The notes: generated by a model from the sequence alone, not told the origin. Counted from the stretch's first letter, positions 36,303 to 45,890 are shown. The stretch: 64,000 nt of DNA from Candidatus Sericytochromatia bacterium (GCA_018780035.1 JADMKE010000024.1:1-64000), one strand, 5' to 3'. A program made the numbers and translations.

Positions 36303-39300
36303 TCACTTGCGCTTAAGTTGCTCGAGATAGAGACTGGGCAAAGGCTCTTCTTCAGGCCAGGGAGCAATCCAATTAGCGCAATTGTAGGTATTTTGAACTG
36401 TTATATTGTCTCTTCTGTTCTTTGTTTTTGGGCGGTTTCTCAAATAAACGCCCCAAAAATGTTTCGGGGTCTCTGGTTCTTTCAAATGAAAGGGTGTTCC
36501 CTCAAACCAAAAATCAAACAATTCAGCATAATCTTGAATAGACTGCGCTTTCAGAATTGTCTTTTTGATCAGTTGATCGATGCCCACGTTCATATCGAAA
36601 GAAGCAATGGTCTTCACAAAAAATCTGATCATTGAATGATCTATCAGAGGATAATGAAAGTTCAGAAAAAGTAGATTTTGAATTTTCATGATTTCTTTTG
36701 GCAATTGATCACTATTTTCTGGAAAAAGATCAATATACCAATGTAGATTGCCCGGTTCACAGGCTTGAATCCAAAGTCCAGATTTTTTTCTAAAAAAGTT
36801 TATACGTTTTTCTGGTGACCAAGCTTGTATTTCAGACCAAACCCATTGAAGTGGAAATTCTAATTCCAGCCATTCTTCTAAATCAATCACTTCTTGCCGC
36901 AACCATTGAAAAAGGGCTTGAGCATGATTGTCTTGCAGGGTTTCTTCATTAATTGAGGCTGAAAGCAATTCAAGTGAAAGCATCTCATGGCTTGGGCTGG
37001 GTTGGCTCTGAAGCAAACACCAAGCATTTTCTAAAAAGGTATGAAGCTGTGGCCATTCGCTGGCCTTAAAATTGAGCAAAGCCAAGCGAATAAGATCTTG
37101 CAGGATCACTTCTACACTTTGCATTTTCTGCTGGCTATTTTGGCCTATTATCGCCTGCAACACGGATTCAATCCGATTGAATTCGACAGTGATGTTGGCG
37201 TGCCGAGAACAGAAATAATTTTCCCAAAACCGTTCAATCCAAAATTTCCCGTCTGGATGGATTTTGGCTAAATCTGCGAGTGTTAGAAATATTTCAAGGG
37301 GATCAAGCTGATGATTCTGAGGTGGCATAATGTCAAAACGATGTTTTTCATCATAGGGATTTCCCCAATACCAAAATTGTGTTTGCCAAGCAATCCGCAA
37401 AAAGTCTGCCCAAGCATAGCTCAGGCTTTCAGGCCAAACTTCTGCGACTGTTTCAAGAAATGCTGCTCGGTTTGTTGTTTTCAGAAATTGATGCCCCAAA
37501 ACGAATCCAGCGAGAGAGCTAAAAGGGTGCTCATGATATCTTGTTAATAATTCGGTCGCAGGATCTCCCATATAATCATAGGTTTTATCATTTTCATTCC
37601 ATAGCACCAGTTCAAGATGAGGAAAACAGCCTATTAAATATTTGGTTTCGGCAAGCCCCCACTTGGTTTGAGCTTCACTTAAGAAATTGTCCAGGGAACT
37701 ATTTTCAGCGTTTTCAATTGAATCGTAATAAGCGGAGAGCGAAAGTGGAGGATGGCCATATGCCGCAACCCAAGGAGTCGGAATTTCTTGCAAATATTGA
37801 ATCGCTTCGGGCTTGCCCAAACAGACTTCTTCGAAGATCCATTGAATACCCCCCTCTTGTTCGTTGAGCAAATAGAGCAGAACTTGTTTGTAATTGTAAT
37901 GAATCTGATGTAATTCTTGTCCTAAAGGATTGGGGCAGTGCAAAACCCAACTTTGCAGAATTGGAAACAAGAGATGTTTGAACGCTTTCAGTGCGATCAT
38001 TTCATTCGGCGAGGGGTAAGCCAATTGGTTCGTTCCGTTGTAAATTCTTTCTTTGGGCTTAAAGCGCAATTCGAGCCGGGTAAAGAAAAAACTTAATTTT
38101 TCTTGATAATAGGTCGTTTGCGCCAGTCCTTCGATCTGGTCCCAATCTGTGAGTAGGTTGGCGATCAAATGAAAATGTTTAAATTCGGGATTTTCGATCA
38201 CATCTTTCAGCCAGTGCAAAACGCCTGCGCTTATCACTTGGGCTTGGGTTTGGGCTTGGGCCGGATGCGAGAGGGTTTCTAGTAGCAATGAAATGCTTCT
38301 AAATCGGCTTTCTAAACTGTCTGGCCCAGATAATTGGGTTTTTTTGGATTTCTTTTCAGGTTCAGAAATAGTTCCTTCATCCCTATCGTAAAGCCAAAGG
38401 CGTGTCGGCAGTTTTTCTGGCCAGGTCAAATCCAGGCTTTGCAAATGTTCTCCGGCCAATAATTCTTGAATATTTTGATGAAAAAAGCCAATGGCCCCTG
38501 TCTGTTCTTGCAATAGTCCACTTGATTTCCAAAATTTCAGGGCTTGTTTTTTTGATTTTAAATCCAGCAAGGGTTTCAGTTCTGAACTCCAGCGAGGGTT
38601 TATTTTTAACCTTTCGAGATTGCGTAAAATTTGCTCCCAGGGAGTAAGTATCACGCCAAACTCTTGCATCAGCCATGCCAGGCAAGCCAAAGCTTTGCGC
38701 CATTCTTCTTGCTTGTCTGAGTAAAGGCCGTTGTATTTTCGATCCTCGCGCAAAATAAGCTCAGAGATAAAACCTTGAATCAAGCGCCCTGAACACAAGT
38801 CATCATTTGCAATGGGGATACCGTCCCGGTGCATTTTAAGCAAAATCAGAGCTTCAAGTGGTCGTATCAAGAGCTTGCGCCAATTATCATTACTCTCGAT
38901 CTGGGTGGCCAGAAAGGGGGCTGATGCGTCATGAAAAAAACGAGTCAAATCATTCTTTGTCGGCTTTTGAAGTTCCACTTTGAGTGAATCGGGCGAGATT
39001 AATTGAGTCAATTCATTGTTTTCATTGCGCCCTGAAATGATCCAGCGGGTTTGGGGAGCTACCTCTCGCAGATAGCGAATATCTTCAAGTAGATCGCGAA
39101 AATACTTGGGGGCGACTTCGTTTAAACCATCGCAAATCAAGAGCAAAGGAGTATTCAACTGGATCAAGTCCAATTGGTTTTGATAAGCTGGTTTTGCTAT
39201 TCGAGAACAGATAAGCGTTTGCAAGTCTCTGCGTGGACTGTAAAGAGCGAGTTGAATATATACCGGCATCAGATTAGGCTGTTTCTGAAATTCAGCCTTT

Positions 39301-40538
39301 GAGAGCTGAAACAAGGTTTTTAAGAGTTCTGATTTTCCAGATCCACCTTGGCCAGAAATTAACAGCAAGGTTTCTTTGCGAGCCAAAAGTGATTCAGGGT
39401 TGAGTTCTTCAGGCGCGTTTTCGAGGCTCAGACGAAAGGGCAGCCAATGTTTGAGATTTAAACAAGATCTTAAAAAGTCTTCTACTGGTGAAAACGGTTT
39501 GAGCCTACCAGGGTATTTCTTGATGTGTACATGAAAACGGCCCTCGGTGAGCTGAGGGGTAATCATTTTGCCTGTAACCCAACAGAGGAACTGATCCTTT
39601 AAAGGGGACAATGGTTTTGGTTTTTTTTGATCCAGTGAATTTAACCAATAAAAGTGAGTTTCACGCGCCTCTACATCTCTGGCCAATAGCAAAGAACGGT
39701 AATCGGCCAAAGCTTCAAAGCGCAAATTTTTTTCAAGTTGGGGGGAGCGAATTAACCGACCAAAATACAAATGGTTTTCAGAAAGTACGGAGGCACCTGT
39801 GATATTCTCGCTTTCTTCAAAATCACTTTTGCCCTTCGTCCAATACTGGCATTTTCCTGATTGATCACTGCGTCTTAAAAAAACACCTTCAGGCCAAGCT
39901 ACTGCCAGGGTTTGATAGAAACCCACCACGCATTTCAAAAAAGTAGATGTCAAATTTTGATAATCTCGATCTTGGCTCAGACACGCTCCATGCGCCCAAA
40001 AATTGCGGTACTCAGGCAAAGTTTCTCGTAAAAAAGTGTTCCAATTGTCTGGTTTTTTACTGCGGGTCATTCCCAAATCGTTGCTGAAAGTTTCTCGAAA
40101 TTTTTTTAACTCCGCCTTAAATCCGCATTTGTTTTTATGTGACGGCAAAAGAAGGGTAAGCAATTCAGAAAACGATTCAGCAAGTTTGGTTTGGTTTTCT
40201 TCCTGTAAAATTAATCCAATCAGGTTATTGGACCAATTCCCCAAAGAGCCTTTGCCCAGAGCAGCCAATATTTGCGCCTCTAATTCTGCCACTTCTGAAT
40301 CATTTGACGAGCTATCTAGTAATAGCCCGCCCAAAAGAGTTGATACAAGTAATTTTAATGCTGCTTCAAAAGCATTGAGACAGCAATCATGTAAAAATTT
40401 GGCCTGATGAAACTCCTCCAAATTTTCGGGGCTGGCTTGAAACAGTTTGTTTACAATGCCGACCAAGGGAGGAGGGACTGTTTCTGAAAGTGCTCGCAAA
40501 TCCTTGCGCAAACGCGGCCATTGATTATCTGATTGCAA
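36303..40538 (-). CDS. HEPN-NACHT STAND NTPase
   Basis: 1411 residues. N-terminal helical domain with RNFWAH at 178-183 ('LPEYRNFWAHGA'), fitting the HEPN R-x4-H motif. The NACHT-type NTPase follows: Walker A GQGGSGKS at 396-403, Walker B 'LLLICDGLNE' at 465-474, and sensor 'RWIISGRNE' just after. The remaining ~800 residues are helical and Trp-rich without a repeat I can define, and would be the sensor. STAND NTPases of this design act as bacterial pattern-recognition proteins: ligand binding drives oligomerisation and activates the N-terminal effector. Here that would be an RNase. The ligand is unknown. No strong ribosome binding site precedes the ATG. It closes the receiver/HEPN cluster. 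Confidence 0.87.
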   Translation of the reverse strand: MQSDNQWPRLRKDLRALSETVPPPLVGIVNKLFQASPENLEEFHQAKFLHDCCLNAFEAALKLLVSTLLGGLLLDSSSNDSEVAELEAQILAALGKGSLGNWSNNLIGLILQEENQTKLAESFSELLTLLLPSHKNKCGFKAELKKFRETFSNDLGMTRSKKPDNWNTFLRETLPEYRNFWAHGACLSQDRDYQNLTSTFLKCVVGFYQTLAVAWPEGVFLRRSDQSGKCQYWTKGKSDFEESENITGASVLSENHLYFGRLIRSPQLEKNLRFEALADYRSLLLARDVEARETHFYWLNSLDQKKPKPLSPLKDQFLCWVTGKMITPQLTEGRFHVHIKKYPGRLKPFSPVEDFLRSCLNLKHWLPFRLSLENAPEELNPESLLARKETLLLISGQGGSGKSELLKTLFQLSKAEFQKQPNLMPVYIQLALYSPRRDLQTLICSRIAKPAYQNQLDLIQLNTPLLLICDGLNEVAPKYFRDLLEDIRYLREVAPQTRWIISGRNENNELTQLISPDSLKVELQKPTKNDLTRFFHDASAPFLATQIESNDNWRKLLIRPLEALILLKMHRDGIPIANDDLCSGRLIQGFISELILREDRKYNGLYSDKQEEWRKALACLAWLMQEFGVILTPWEQILRNLERLKINPRWSSELKPLLDLKSKKQALKFWKSSGLLQEQTGAIGFFHQNIQELLAGEHLQSLDLTWPEKLPTRLWLYDRDEGTISEPEKKSKKTQLSGPDSLESRFRSISLLLETLSHPAQAQTQAQVISAGVLHWLKDVIENPEFKHFHLIANLLTDWDQIEGLAQTTYYQEKLSFFFTRLELRFKPKERIYNGTNQLAYPSPNEMIALKAFKHLLFPILQSWVLHCPNPLGQELHQIHYNYKQVLLYLLNEQEGGIQWIFEEVCLGKPEAIQYLQEIPTPWVAAYGHPPLSLSAYYDSIENAENSSLDNFLSEAQTKWGLAETKYLIGCFPHLELVLWNENDKTYDYMGDPATELLTRYHEHPFSSLAGFVLGHQFLKTTNRAAFLETVAEVWPESLSYAWADFLRIAWQTQFWYWGNPYDEKHRFDIMPPQNHQLDPLEIFLTLADLAKIHPDGKFWIERFWENYFCSRHANITVEFNRIESVLQAIIGQNSQQKMQSVEVILQDLIRLALLNFKASEWPQLHTFLENAWCLLQSQPSPSHEMLSLELLSASINEETLQDNHAQALFQWLRQEVIDLEEWLELEFPLQWVWSEIQAWSPEKRINFFRKKSGLWIQACEPGNLHWYIDLFPENSDQLPKEIMKIQNLLFLNFHYPLIDHSMIRFFVKTIASFDMNVGIDQLIKKTILKAQSIQDYAELFDFWFEGTPFHLKEPETPKHFWGVYLRNRPKTKNRRDNITVQNTYNCANWIAPWPEEEPLPSLYLEQLKRK

Positions 40539-40602
40539 ATTAAAATTTCCGTGTTAAATTAGCTTGAATATTTATGACTAGAATAAAGTATACATTCTGG
40601 AA

Positions 40603-40620
40603 AAGCCTTTTTTGCGGCTT
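40603..40620 (-). terminator. Weak hairpin terminator downstream of the NERD helicase
   Basis: AAGCC and GGCTT can pair around an 8-base loop, with TTTT following on the minus strand. It lies between the helicase stop (40651) and the HEPN-NACHT start. The stem is only 5 bp, so this is tentative. Confidence 0.3.
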
Positions 40621-40650
40621 CGTGTATTTTACATCGACAGGGCTGAATGA

Positions 40651-42504
40651 TTATTTCCAACTCCTGCCATAAGCAGCCAATTCAGGCGCTGCGCAAATCA
40701 CCGTTAGCAAACTCCCGTCTGCATGTTTTTTCAGACGGGTCAGCCCCGTATAGACCAGTGCCAGATCCCGTGGTGTTTTGGCCTGTTCCAAAATGAGAAT
40801 CAGTACCCGAGACTCCCAACCTTTGAAACTGTGTAAAGTGGTTACTTTGAGGCGAGCATCCCCCATGAAAAAATACATTTTCTTTCGCCGCTTGTCCCGA
40901 TAATATTCGTTTCGGTCGGAAATATTTGTATCCGGAAAGGTGTGAATACATTTTATATTCTGGTATTCCAGTTTTTGAACCAGGCTGTTTCCTGTTTTGT
41001 TTGTATCCGTCAGTACTGTGATGTCTGAAGCATGGAGTGTGACGCCACACTCTTTGGCAATCAAATCGTGAATCACACTAAACGCTGAGTCAATTATTTG
41101 AGATGGCTCAACTTGTTTCCATTGCAAATATGCGGGAAAAAACGCAAGCTCCAAAGGCAAAGGCTGAGGCAGATCATTTTTATAGTCTGTTAAAAACACA
41201 TCCGCAAAATGCTTTAAATGGGGAATCATCGCAGCCGGCAAGCGGTAAGCGTTTTCTAAGCGAATCCAGTTACCGCTGAAACCAGCCAGTCTTTTTTCCT
41301 CCTGTGACCAAAGTCTGTTATTGCCATAGATATCTTGCGTTTCATCGGCCGCCAGAAGCCTTTCTCCCTCAGGCCGGCAGATTTTACGCAACAGAGTCCA
41401 CCATTCAGGTTTAAAGTCCTGGCCTTCATCGACCAAAACCGCATCATAGCTGTGCTTGGCTTCTCCCAGGCTGTCTAATATTTCTTCCACAAGTTGGCAT
41501 AAGGCGATTTCGGGAAATACTGCTTTCTCTTTCCAGATATCGTTGTATTCCTCTATCTTTCCATTTTTCAAACACAAGCGTTTGCACCAACAATGAAAAT
41601 TGAGAAACGTGATTTTTTGAGACGCCCCAGGATAGGCGCGAACAGCCAAATCTCTGAGATAATTGATCAGCGTGAGGTTATATGTCACAATCAGCACCTC
41701 TTTGTCTCGGGCTGCCAGATAAGCTGCCCGAGCGGCAATGACCATGGATTTGCCTGAACCTGCAGGGCCAGTGATTCGGCGGAAACCAGAGCGTGTACGT
41801 GTGGTAACAAGTTCTTGCTGTTTTTTATCCAAAGGCAAGGGCGTCCGCTGGGTTTGAGGGGCATCGGGTTCTGTTAACCACACCCTGAGATTGGCGGCAT
41901 ATTCAGGTTTCATGTATTTGGATGTGCTCCACACGGAGCCTGGGAAAACAAGGCTGGCATTTTCTGATGACAGGCTATTACTGCCAGACACGGGATAATA
42001 CTTGCGGTTTTCCATATTTCTATAATTTAAAGCCGGTTTCAGCAGAGCCTGGATTTGTATGTCTTCTGCAAAGGGAAAGATAATCCCCGCCGTGATGACT
42101 ACACCTTGTTCTTTCGGAATACCCGGACAATAAAGCTGCAGTAATTCTTGTTTATACTGCCAGATTTTTTCAACGGGATTGTCTTTCTGCAGGGAAAACC
42201 GGCCCCCATCTTTTTCGCCCATTAAAATGGGGGCTTTTCCAGGGGGAGTCTCCATCCAGCGCTTCATGGCATGTAAATCCCAATCCTTGACTTCAAAAAC
42301 GGCAATGCCCACATGGGGATGAAGCAGCACAAAATCAGGGCGCAAACCGTTTAAATGCGGTTGGATATATATTTCCCACTCAGGATCCAGAGTTCTGTCA
42401 AAGAATTCCAAAACCCTTCTTTCTCCGGCCATTAAAGGTTGGCGTAGTTGGTCAAGTTGTTCGCGAGGGGGGGAGATGAGGCGTCTTTTTGTTAACAGGT
42501 TCAT
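40651..42504 (-). CDS. NERD-domain superfamily 1 helicase
   Basis: 617 residues from the chosen start. The N-terminal NERD nuclease-related domain has 'RPDFVLLHPHVGIAVFEVKDW', i.e. D and E-V-K of the PD-(D/E)XK fold. The UvrD-like motor has 'GPAGSGKS', Walker B 'LVDEGQD', 'LLAADETQDIY' and the late motif 'VTTLHSFKGWE'. NERD-UvrD proteins are found across bacteria and are presumed to process DNA or RNA; several occur in defence islands. An ORF start at 42594 would overlap the upstream frameshifted gene, so the ATG at 42504 (weak GGA upstream) is preferred. It reaches the NERD domain without losing it. It may be transcribed from the element at 42934-42969. Confidence 0.87.
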   Translation of the reverse strand: MNLLTKRRLISPPREQLDQLRQPLMAGERRVLEFFDRTLDPEWEIYIQPHLNGLRPDFVLLHPHVGIAVFEVKDWDLHAMKRWMETPPGKAPILMGEKDGGRFSLQKDNPVEKIWQYKQELLQLYCPGIPKEQGVVITAGIIFPFAEDIQIQALLKPALNYRNMENRKYYPVSGSNSLSSENASLVFPGSVWSTSKYMKPEYAANLRVWLTEPDAPQTQRTPLPLDKKQQELVTTRTRSGFRRITGPAGSGKSMVIAARAAYLAARDKEVLIVTYNLTLINYLRDLAVRAYPGASQKITFLNFHCWCKRLCLKNGKIEEYNDIWKEKAVFPEIALCQLVEEILDSLGEAKHSYDAVLVDEGQDFKPEWWTLLRKICRPEGERLLAADETQDIYGNNRLWSQEEKRLAGFSGNWIRLENAYRLPAAMIPHLKHFADVFLTDYKNDLPQPLPLELAFFPAYLQWKQVEPSQIIDSAFSVIHDLIAKECGVTLHASDITVLTDTNKTGNSLVQKLEYQNIKCIHTFPDTNISDRNEYYRDKRRKKMYFFMGDARLKVTTLHSFKGWESRVLILILEQAKTPRDLALVYTGLTRLKKHADGSLLTVICAAPELAAYGRSWK

Positions 42505-42578
42505 ATTTATCCATTCTGCAAGCCCTGCAACCAGAGCCTGACTGTTGCCGAGGTGAATACGGATTTGGAATCGCTCTC

Positions 42579-42915
42579 CTAAACAATGATCCATTCCCGG
42601 TCGGGGCTAACCTCATAAAGAATCTCCAAGTCGTCACCTGTCCAGATGGCCTCGCAGCTTTCGAGACGGGTGATATCCCTCTGGTTCCAGTATGTGCCAG
42701 GATATTCTTCAATCAGGTCTTCGAGCCAGACTTTTTCTCCTTTTGGCAGATCTCGTAGCAGCAGATTGGCTGCAAAGGGCAAAGGCCAGTGATAGGGGTA
42801 GTAAAAGTCAAAATCGAGGATCAGTTTTTCCTGTGTTCCCTACCGGCGTCAGCTCTTTCTGACAGTTTTGGCAATGCCAGTTTTCCTGTGCCGAGAGTTT
42901 AATGTATTGCTGCAC
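42579..42915 (-). pseudogene. Frameshifted small gene with a Cys pair
   Basis: A GTG at 42915 opens 35 codons ('ENWHCQNCQKELTPV') ending at 42808. Overlapping it, another frame runs from just after 'TPV' to a stop at 42579 and reads 'EKLILDFDFYYPYHWPLPFA' and onward for ~90 codons. Removing one G from the GGG run at about 42838-42840 joins them into a ~111-residue protein. No family recognised; the CxxC could bind zinc. It lies between the minus-strand element at 42934-42969 and the NERD helicase. It is either a recent pseudogene or a single-base sequence error. Confidence 0.5.
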
Positions 42916-42933
42916 TCTTTTTCTATTCTGGTT

Positions 42934-42969
42934 CTATTCTGGCCAAAGGACTTCGTGAGCAAGTGTCAA
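42934..42969 (-). promoter_or_regulatory. TTGACACTT-N4-ACGAA element, minus strand
   Basis: On the minus strand TTGACACTT-GCTC-ACGAA (42969 to 42952) is followed after 24 bases by GAATAG (42939-42934). It is nearly identical to the copy at 50191-50208 and is paired with the opposite-facing copy at 43012-43029. Confidence 0.6.
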
Positions 42970-43011
42970 CATTCTCTTTCGGGGCTGAGAAATTTTGACT
43001 TTCGAGCCATT

Positions 43012-43051
43012 CTGACACTGAATCACGAAGCGAAGGTTTTATGTTGATAAT
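43012..43051 (+). promoter_or_regulatory. TTGACACTT-N4-ACGAA element upstream of nurA-herA-mre11-rad50
   Basis: CTGACACTG-AATC-ACGAA at 43012-43029, with TATGTT at 43040-43045 (22 bases after TGACA) or GATAAT at 43046-43051 as possible -10 sequences. The nurA start is at 43101. Together with 42952-42969 it makes a divergent pair about 42 bp apart. Confidence 0.5.
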
Positions 43052-43100
43052 CAAGGCAAACCGTGAAGGCCAAAATACGGCTTTCATAGAAAGGAACCCC

Positions 43101-44153
43101 ATGAGACCCCAAGAATTTATGAACCATTACAAAGTACGTGCCGATGGCTGGAGCCTCGATTATGGCTCTGCTTTGGAACTGACCGAAGAAGCGGTCAGCA
43201 AAGAGAAAATTCAACCAGAAGTCGAAGTGGCGAGCGAAGACTGGGGGCCTGTTGCGCTGAAAATGGGGCCTGAACAAGCATTGCAAGACCTGGTTCCGGT
43301 TCGGGTGGTGGATGGCGTACGGCGCCTGCACCAACGCCTCGTGCTCGAACTGCCCGATGGTTTTTGGTATGGCGGCATGGGCAGTATTGCCACAGGGGCT
43401 TTAGAGATTTTGCCTGGTCAGACCCGCAGTTTGGAGCAGGCTCTGATCGCAGCGAGGATTGAACGCTTTGCACTCTTTGGGGGAGTGGGGGAAGTCTTTA
43501 ATACGCCGCTGCTCATTCCGGGGGTGCCTTTGCCCTTTCAGGGGAGACGCATCAGTCAAGAGAATACGCCATCAGCCCCAGTAGAGGCCCTGCACACGTT
43601 AATGCGCCAAGCCGAAGATGCTTTGGTCAATGATCTGCAAAACAGCCAGCAAATCGGGCTGACGCTGGTCGATGGCCCGCTGCAATTTCACCGCATAGAT
43701 CGCAAAGGAAAGGTGGTGGGCTTTGTTAAAAGCCAATATACCCGCTATTTGCCCTCGCAATTACAGTTCTGGGTGCAAAGGCTTGCGCCCAGAGAGCGAA
43801 CCCCGCTTTTTGGCATTGGCGAGGATATTTTGAGTTGGTATGTCAACCTGGGGCAAACCCAATTGACAGACCATGCCCTGAGCGGGATTGTGCGCCTGGA
43901 AACGGTCAGCGATGGCAGCAAGACCCATTTAAACCAAGTGATTGAACTGGCCAATGGCTTGCAAGCCCTTTTGCCACTGTTGGCAACACTGCGTCACAAA
44001 GACCCCCGCGCCCCGCAAAACCTGGTGCCCGTGCAGGCCCTCGAAAATGCCTTGCGCCGCAAAATGGGCAGCGAAATGCTGATTCAGCGCCGCCTTCAAC
44101 AATTTTTATACTCAGAAATTAAAGCACAACAGACAAAGGAAATTGAAACATGA
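43101..44153 (+). CDS. nurA: NurA-like nuclease
   Basis: 350 residues. 'LTLVDGPLQFH', followed by 'VVGFVKSQYTRYLP', resembles the catalytic core of NurA, the RNase-H-fold 5'-3' nuclease that partners HerA in DNA end resection. The N-terminal metal-binding acidic segment is less clear ('RADGWSLDYGS'). Identification rests partly on context: the next three genes are HerA, Mre11 and Rad50, overlapping or nearly so. Start at the ATG at 43101 with AAAGGA 6 bases upstream; the ORF could open at 43041, but that lies within the promoter zone. The last 4 bp overlap herA (ATGA). Confidence 0.78.
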   Translation: MRPQEFMNHYKVRADGWSLDYGSALELTEEAVSKEKIQPEVEVASEDWGPVALKMGPEQALQDLVPVRVVDGVRRLHQRLVLELPDGFWYGGMGSIATGALEILPGQTRSLEQALIAARIERFALFGGVGEVFNTPLLIPGVPLPFQGRRISQENTPSAPVEALHTLMRQAEDALVNDLQNSQQIGLTLVDGPLQFHRIDRKGKVVGFVKSQYTRYLPSQLQFWVQRLAPRERTPLFGIGEDILSWYVNLGQTQLTDHALSGIVRLETVSDGSKTHLNQVIELANGLQALLPLLATLRHKDPRAPQNLVPVQALENALRRKMGSEMLIQRRLQQFLYSEIKAQQTKEIET

Positions 44154-45877
44154 GCGAAACCACACAACCAGAAACACCCCCCACTCCCCAAGCAAACTCC
44201 GTTGGACTGGTGATCGGCACCCGTGAATCCACGCCCCTGGCTTTCTGGGTCGGGGTGCATGAAGATGCATACCTTCAGCTCGATGATGTCATCTACTTGC
44301 AAACCGCGCATCCGGTGACCGGAGATCCCCTGCGCTTTTTTGGCATTGTCGATGAGGTCGTCAAAAAATTTGAAGGGCTGAATTTCGATTCAGACAACTT
44401 GATGGTGCAACAAGGCATTTTGCCTGTTTCTCTTTCATTTTTGGCGCATGTCACCATTACCCGGATAGATCCTGAAATTTTCATTCCGCCCCATCCTGGC
44501 GAGGCTGTGTACCGGGCTTCTGCCGAAAACCACGATACGGCACTGTGTTTTGACCAAATGGAGAAAAAACTGCCTGCCGGTTTGCTTCAAAGTGGTGAGC
44601 CCGCATTTATTAATTTTGAATTTGTCGATGGCAGCAAAGGGGGGCATATCTCTATTTCAGGGATCTCTGGTGTGGCGACCAAAACCTCTTATACCCTCTT
44701 TTTACTGCATGGTATTCTCAATGCTAGCAGTATTCCGGCTGCCACCCGCAAACATTCCCGAGCGATTATCTTCAATGTCAAAAACGAAGATCTGCTCTTC
44801 TTAGACAAGCCCAATAAGAAACTCCGCCCAGAAGACAAGCAGGCCTATGCCAAAATGGGTCTGCCTGGCACGCCTTTTCAGGATGTGGCATTTTATGCCC
44901 CCTGCGACCGGGCCACAGGCGAAATTGTGGCGGGTACCAAAACCCGCACCACGGGGGTGTCAGCCTATGGCTGGACGCTGCTGCAAATCGCTCAAGACAA
45001 TCTCTTGCCCTTTCTGTTTAGCGATGCGGGCAATCCCACTTCCAACCTCAATTTTGTGGTAGAAGGGGTTTCCAACCGCCTCTGGGAAATGGCGCGCGAA
45101 GCCAAAGAGGGGCTCATGATCAGCCGTGAGGGGCTGGGGGTGAAGATTCGCTCTTTGCACGATTTGGTCAACCATTTGCATCGCGTGCTCGATGAAGAAG
45201 AGGATGGCGGCTACCTGCGCCACTGGTTCGGGAACAATCACACCAGCACGATTCGGGCCTTTATTCGCAGGCTTGATGCTGTGGTTAAACAAATGGCCCG
45301 CTTTGTCCGGCCCGATCTGACCGAGAGCCATCGCATTGACTGGAAACAGAAGCATCTGACCGTGGTGGATATTAACCTGCTTTCAGCTCAGGCACAGATG
45401 TTTGTCGTGGGTTCGGTCTTGAAACAGATCTTTGAATACAAATCTGAAACCGGCGATAAAAACCCGGTTTTCATTGTGCTCGATGAACTCAACCGCTATG
45501 CCCCTCGCAATGGCTGGAGTCCGATCAAAGAGATGTTATTGGACATCGCCGAGCGGGGCCGCAGTATGGGATTGATTCTGCTGGGCGCGCAACAGACGGC
45601 TTCCGAGGTAGAAAAGCGGGTCACTGCCAATGCCGCAATTCGGGTCAATGGCCGCCTGGATGCCGCCGAAGCAGGAGCCAAAGAATATGGCTATTTACAG
45701 GGGGGCTTTCGCCAACGTTCGCTGATGATCCGCCCAGGCAGCATGGTTGTGCAACAGCCTGAGTTGCCCACCCCGATTCTGGTTCATGTGCCCATGCCGG
45801 CCTGGGCCACGCGCCACACCGAGTGGGATACCCGGACTGAAGAAGTCCAGGCCGAAGATTTATTTAACCGTTTTTAA
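44150..45877 (+). CDS. herA: HerA-like ATPase with variant Walker A
   Basis: 575 residues. An N-terminal HAS-type barrel (about 15-115) precedes a FtsK/HerA-class ATPase. The P-loop at about 171-180 reads GISGVATKTS, where the usual G-K-S/T is replaced by A-T-K-T. Walker B is 'IVLDELNRYAP' with D445-E446, and 'LLGAQQTASEVEKRV' provides the sensor and arginine-finger region. HerA is a hexameric DNA translocase that works with NurA and Mre11-Rad50 to resect DNA ends. Overlaps nurA by 4 bp and is 13 bp before mre11. The unusual P-loop keeps the lysine, so activity is plausible. Confidence 0.85.
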   Translation: MSETTQPETPPTPQANSVGLVIGTRESTPLAFWVGVHEDAYLQLDDVIYLQTAHPVTGDPLRFFGIVDEVVKKFEGLNFDSDNLMVQQGILPVSLSFLAHVTITRIDPEIFIPPHPGEAVYRASAENHDTALCFDQMEKKLPAGLLQSGEPAFINFEFVDGSKGGHISISGISGVATKTSYTLFLLHGILNASSIPAATRKHSRAIIFNVKNEDLLFLDKPNKKLRPEDKQAYAKMGLPGTPFQDVAFYAPCDRATGEIVAGTKTRTTGVSAYGWTLLQIAQDNLLPFLFSDAGNPTSNLNFVVEGVSNRLWEMAREAKEGLMISREGLGVKIRSLHDLVNHLHRVLDEEEDGGYLRHWFGNNHTSTIRAFIRRLDAVVKQMARFVRPDLTESHRIDWKQKHLTVVDINLLSAQAQMFVVGSVLKQIFEYKSETGDKNPVFIVLDELNRYAPRNGWSPIKEMLLDIAERGRSMGLILLGAQQTASEVEKRVTANAAIRVNGRLDAAEAGAKEYGYLQGGFRQRSLMIRPGSMVVQQPELPTPILVHVPMPAWATRHTEWDTRTEEVQAEDLFNRF

Positions 45878-45890
45878 GAAAGGCAAGACC

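Noticed and set aside
43041..43100. Extended N-terminus of nurA from a TTG
   Set aside because: It lies within the promoter zone; AAAGGA before ATG 43101 is a better start.
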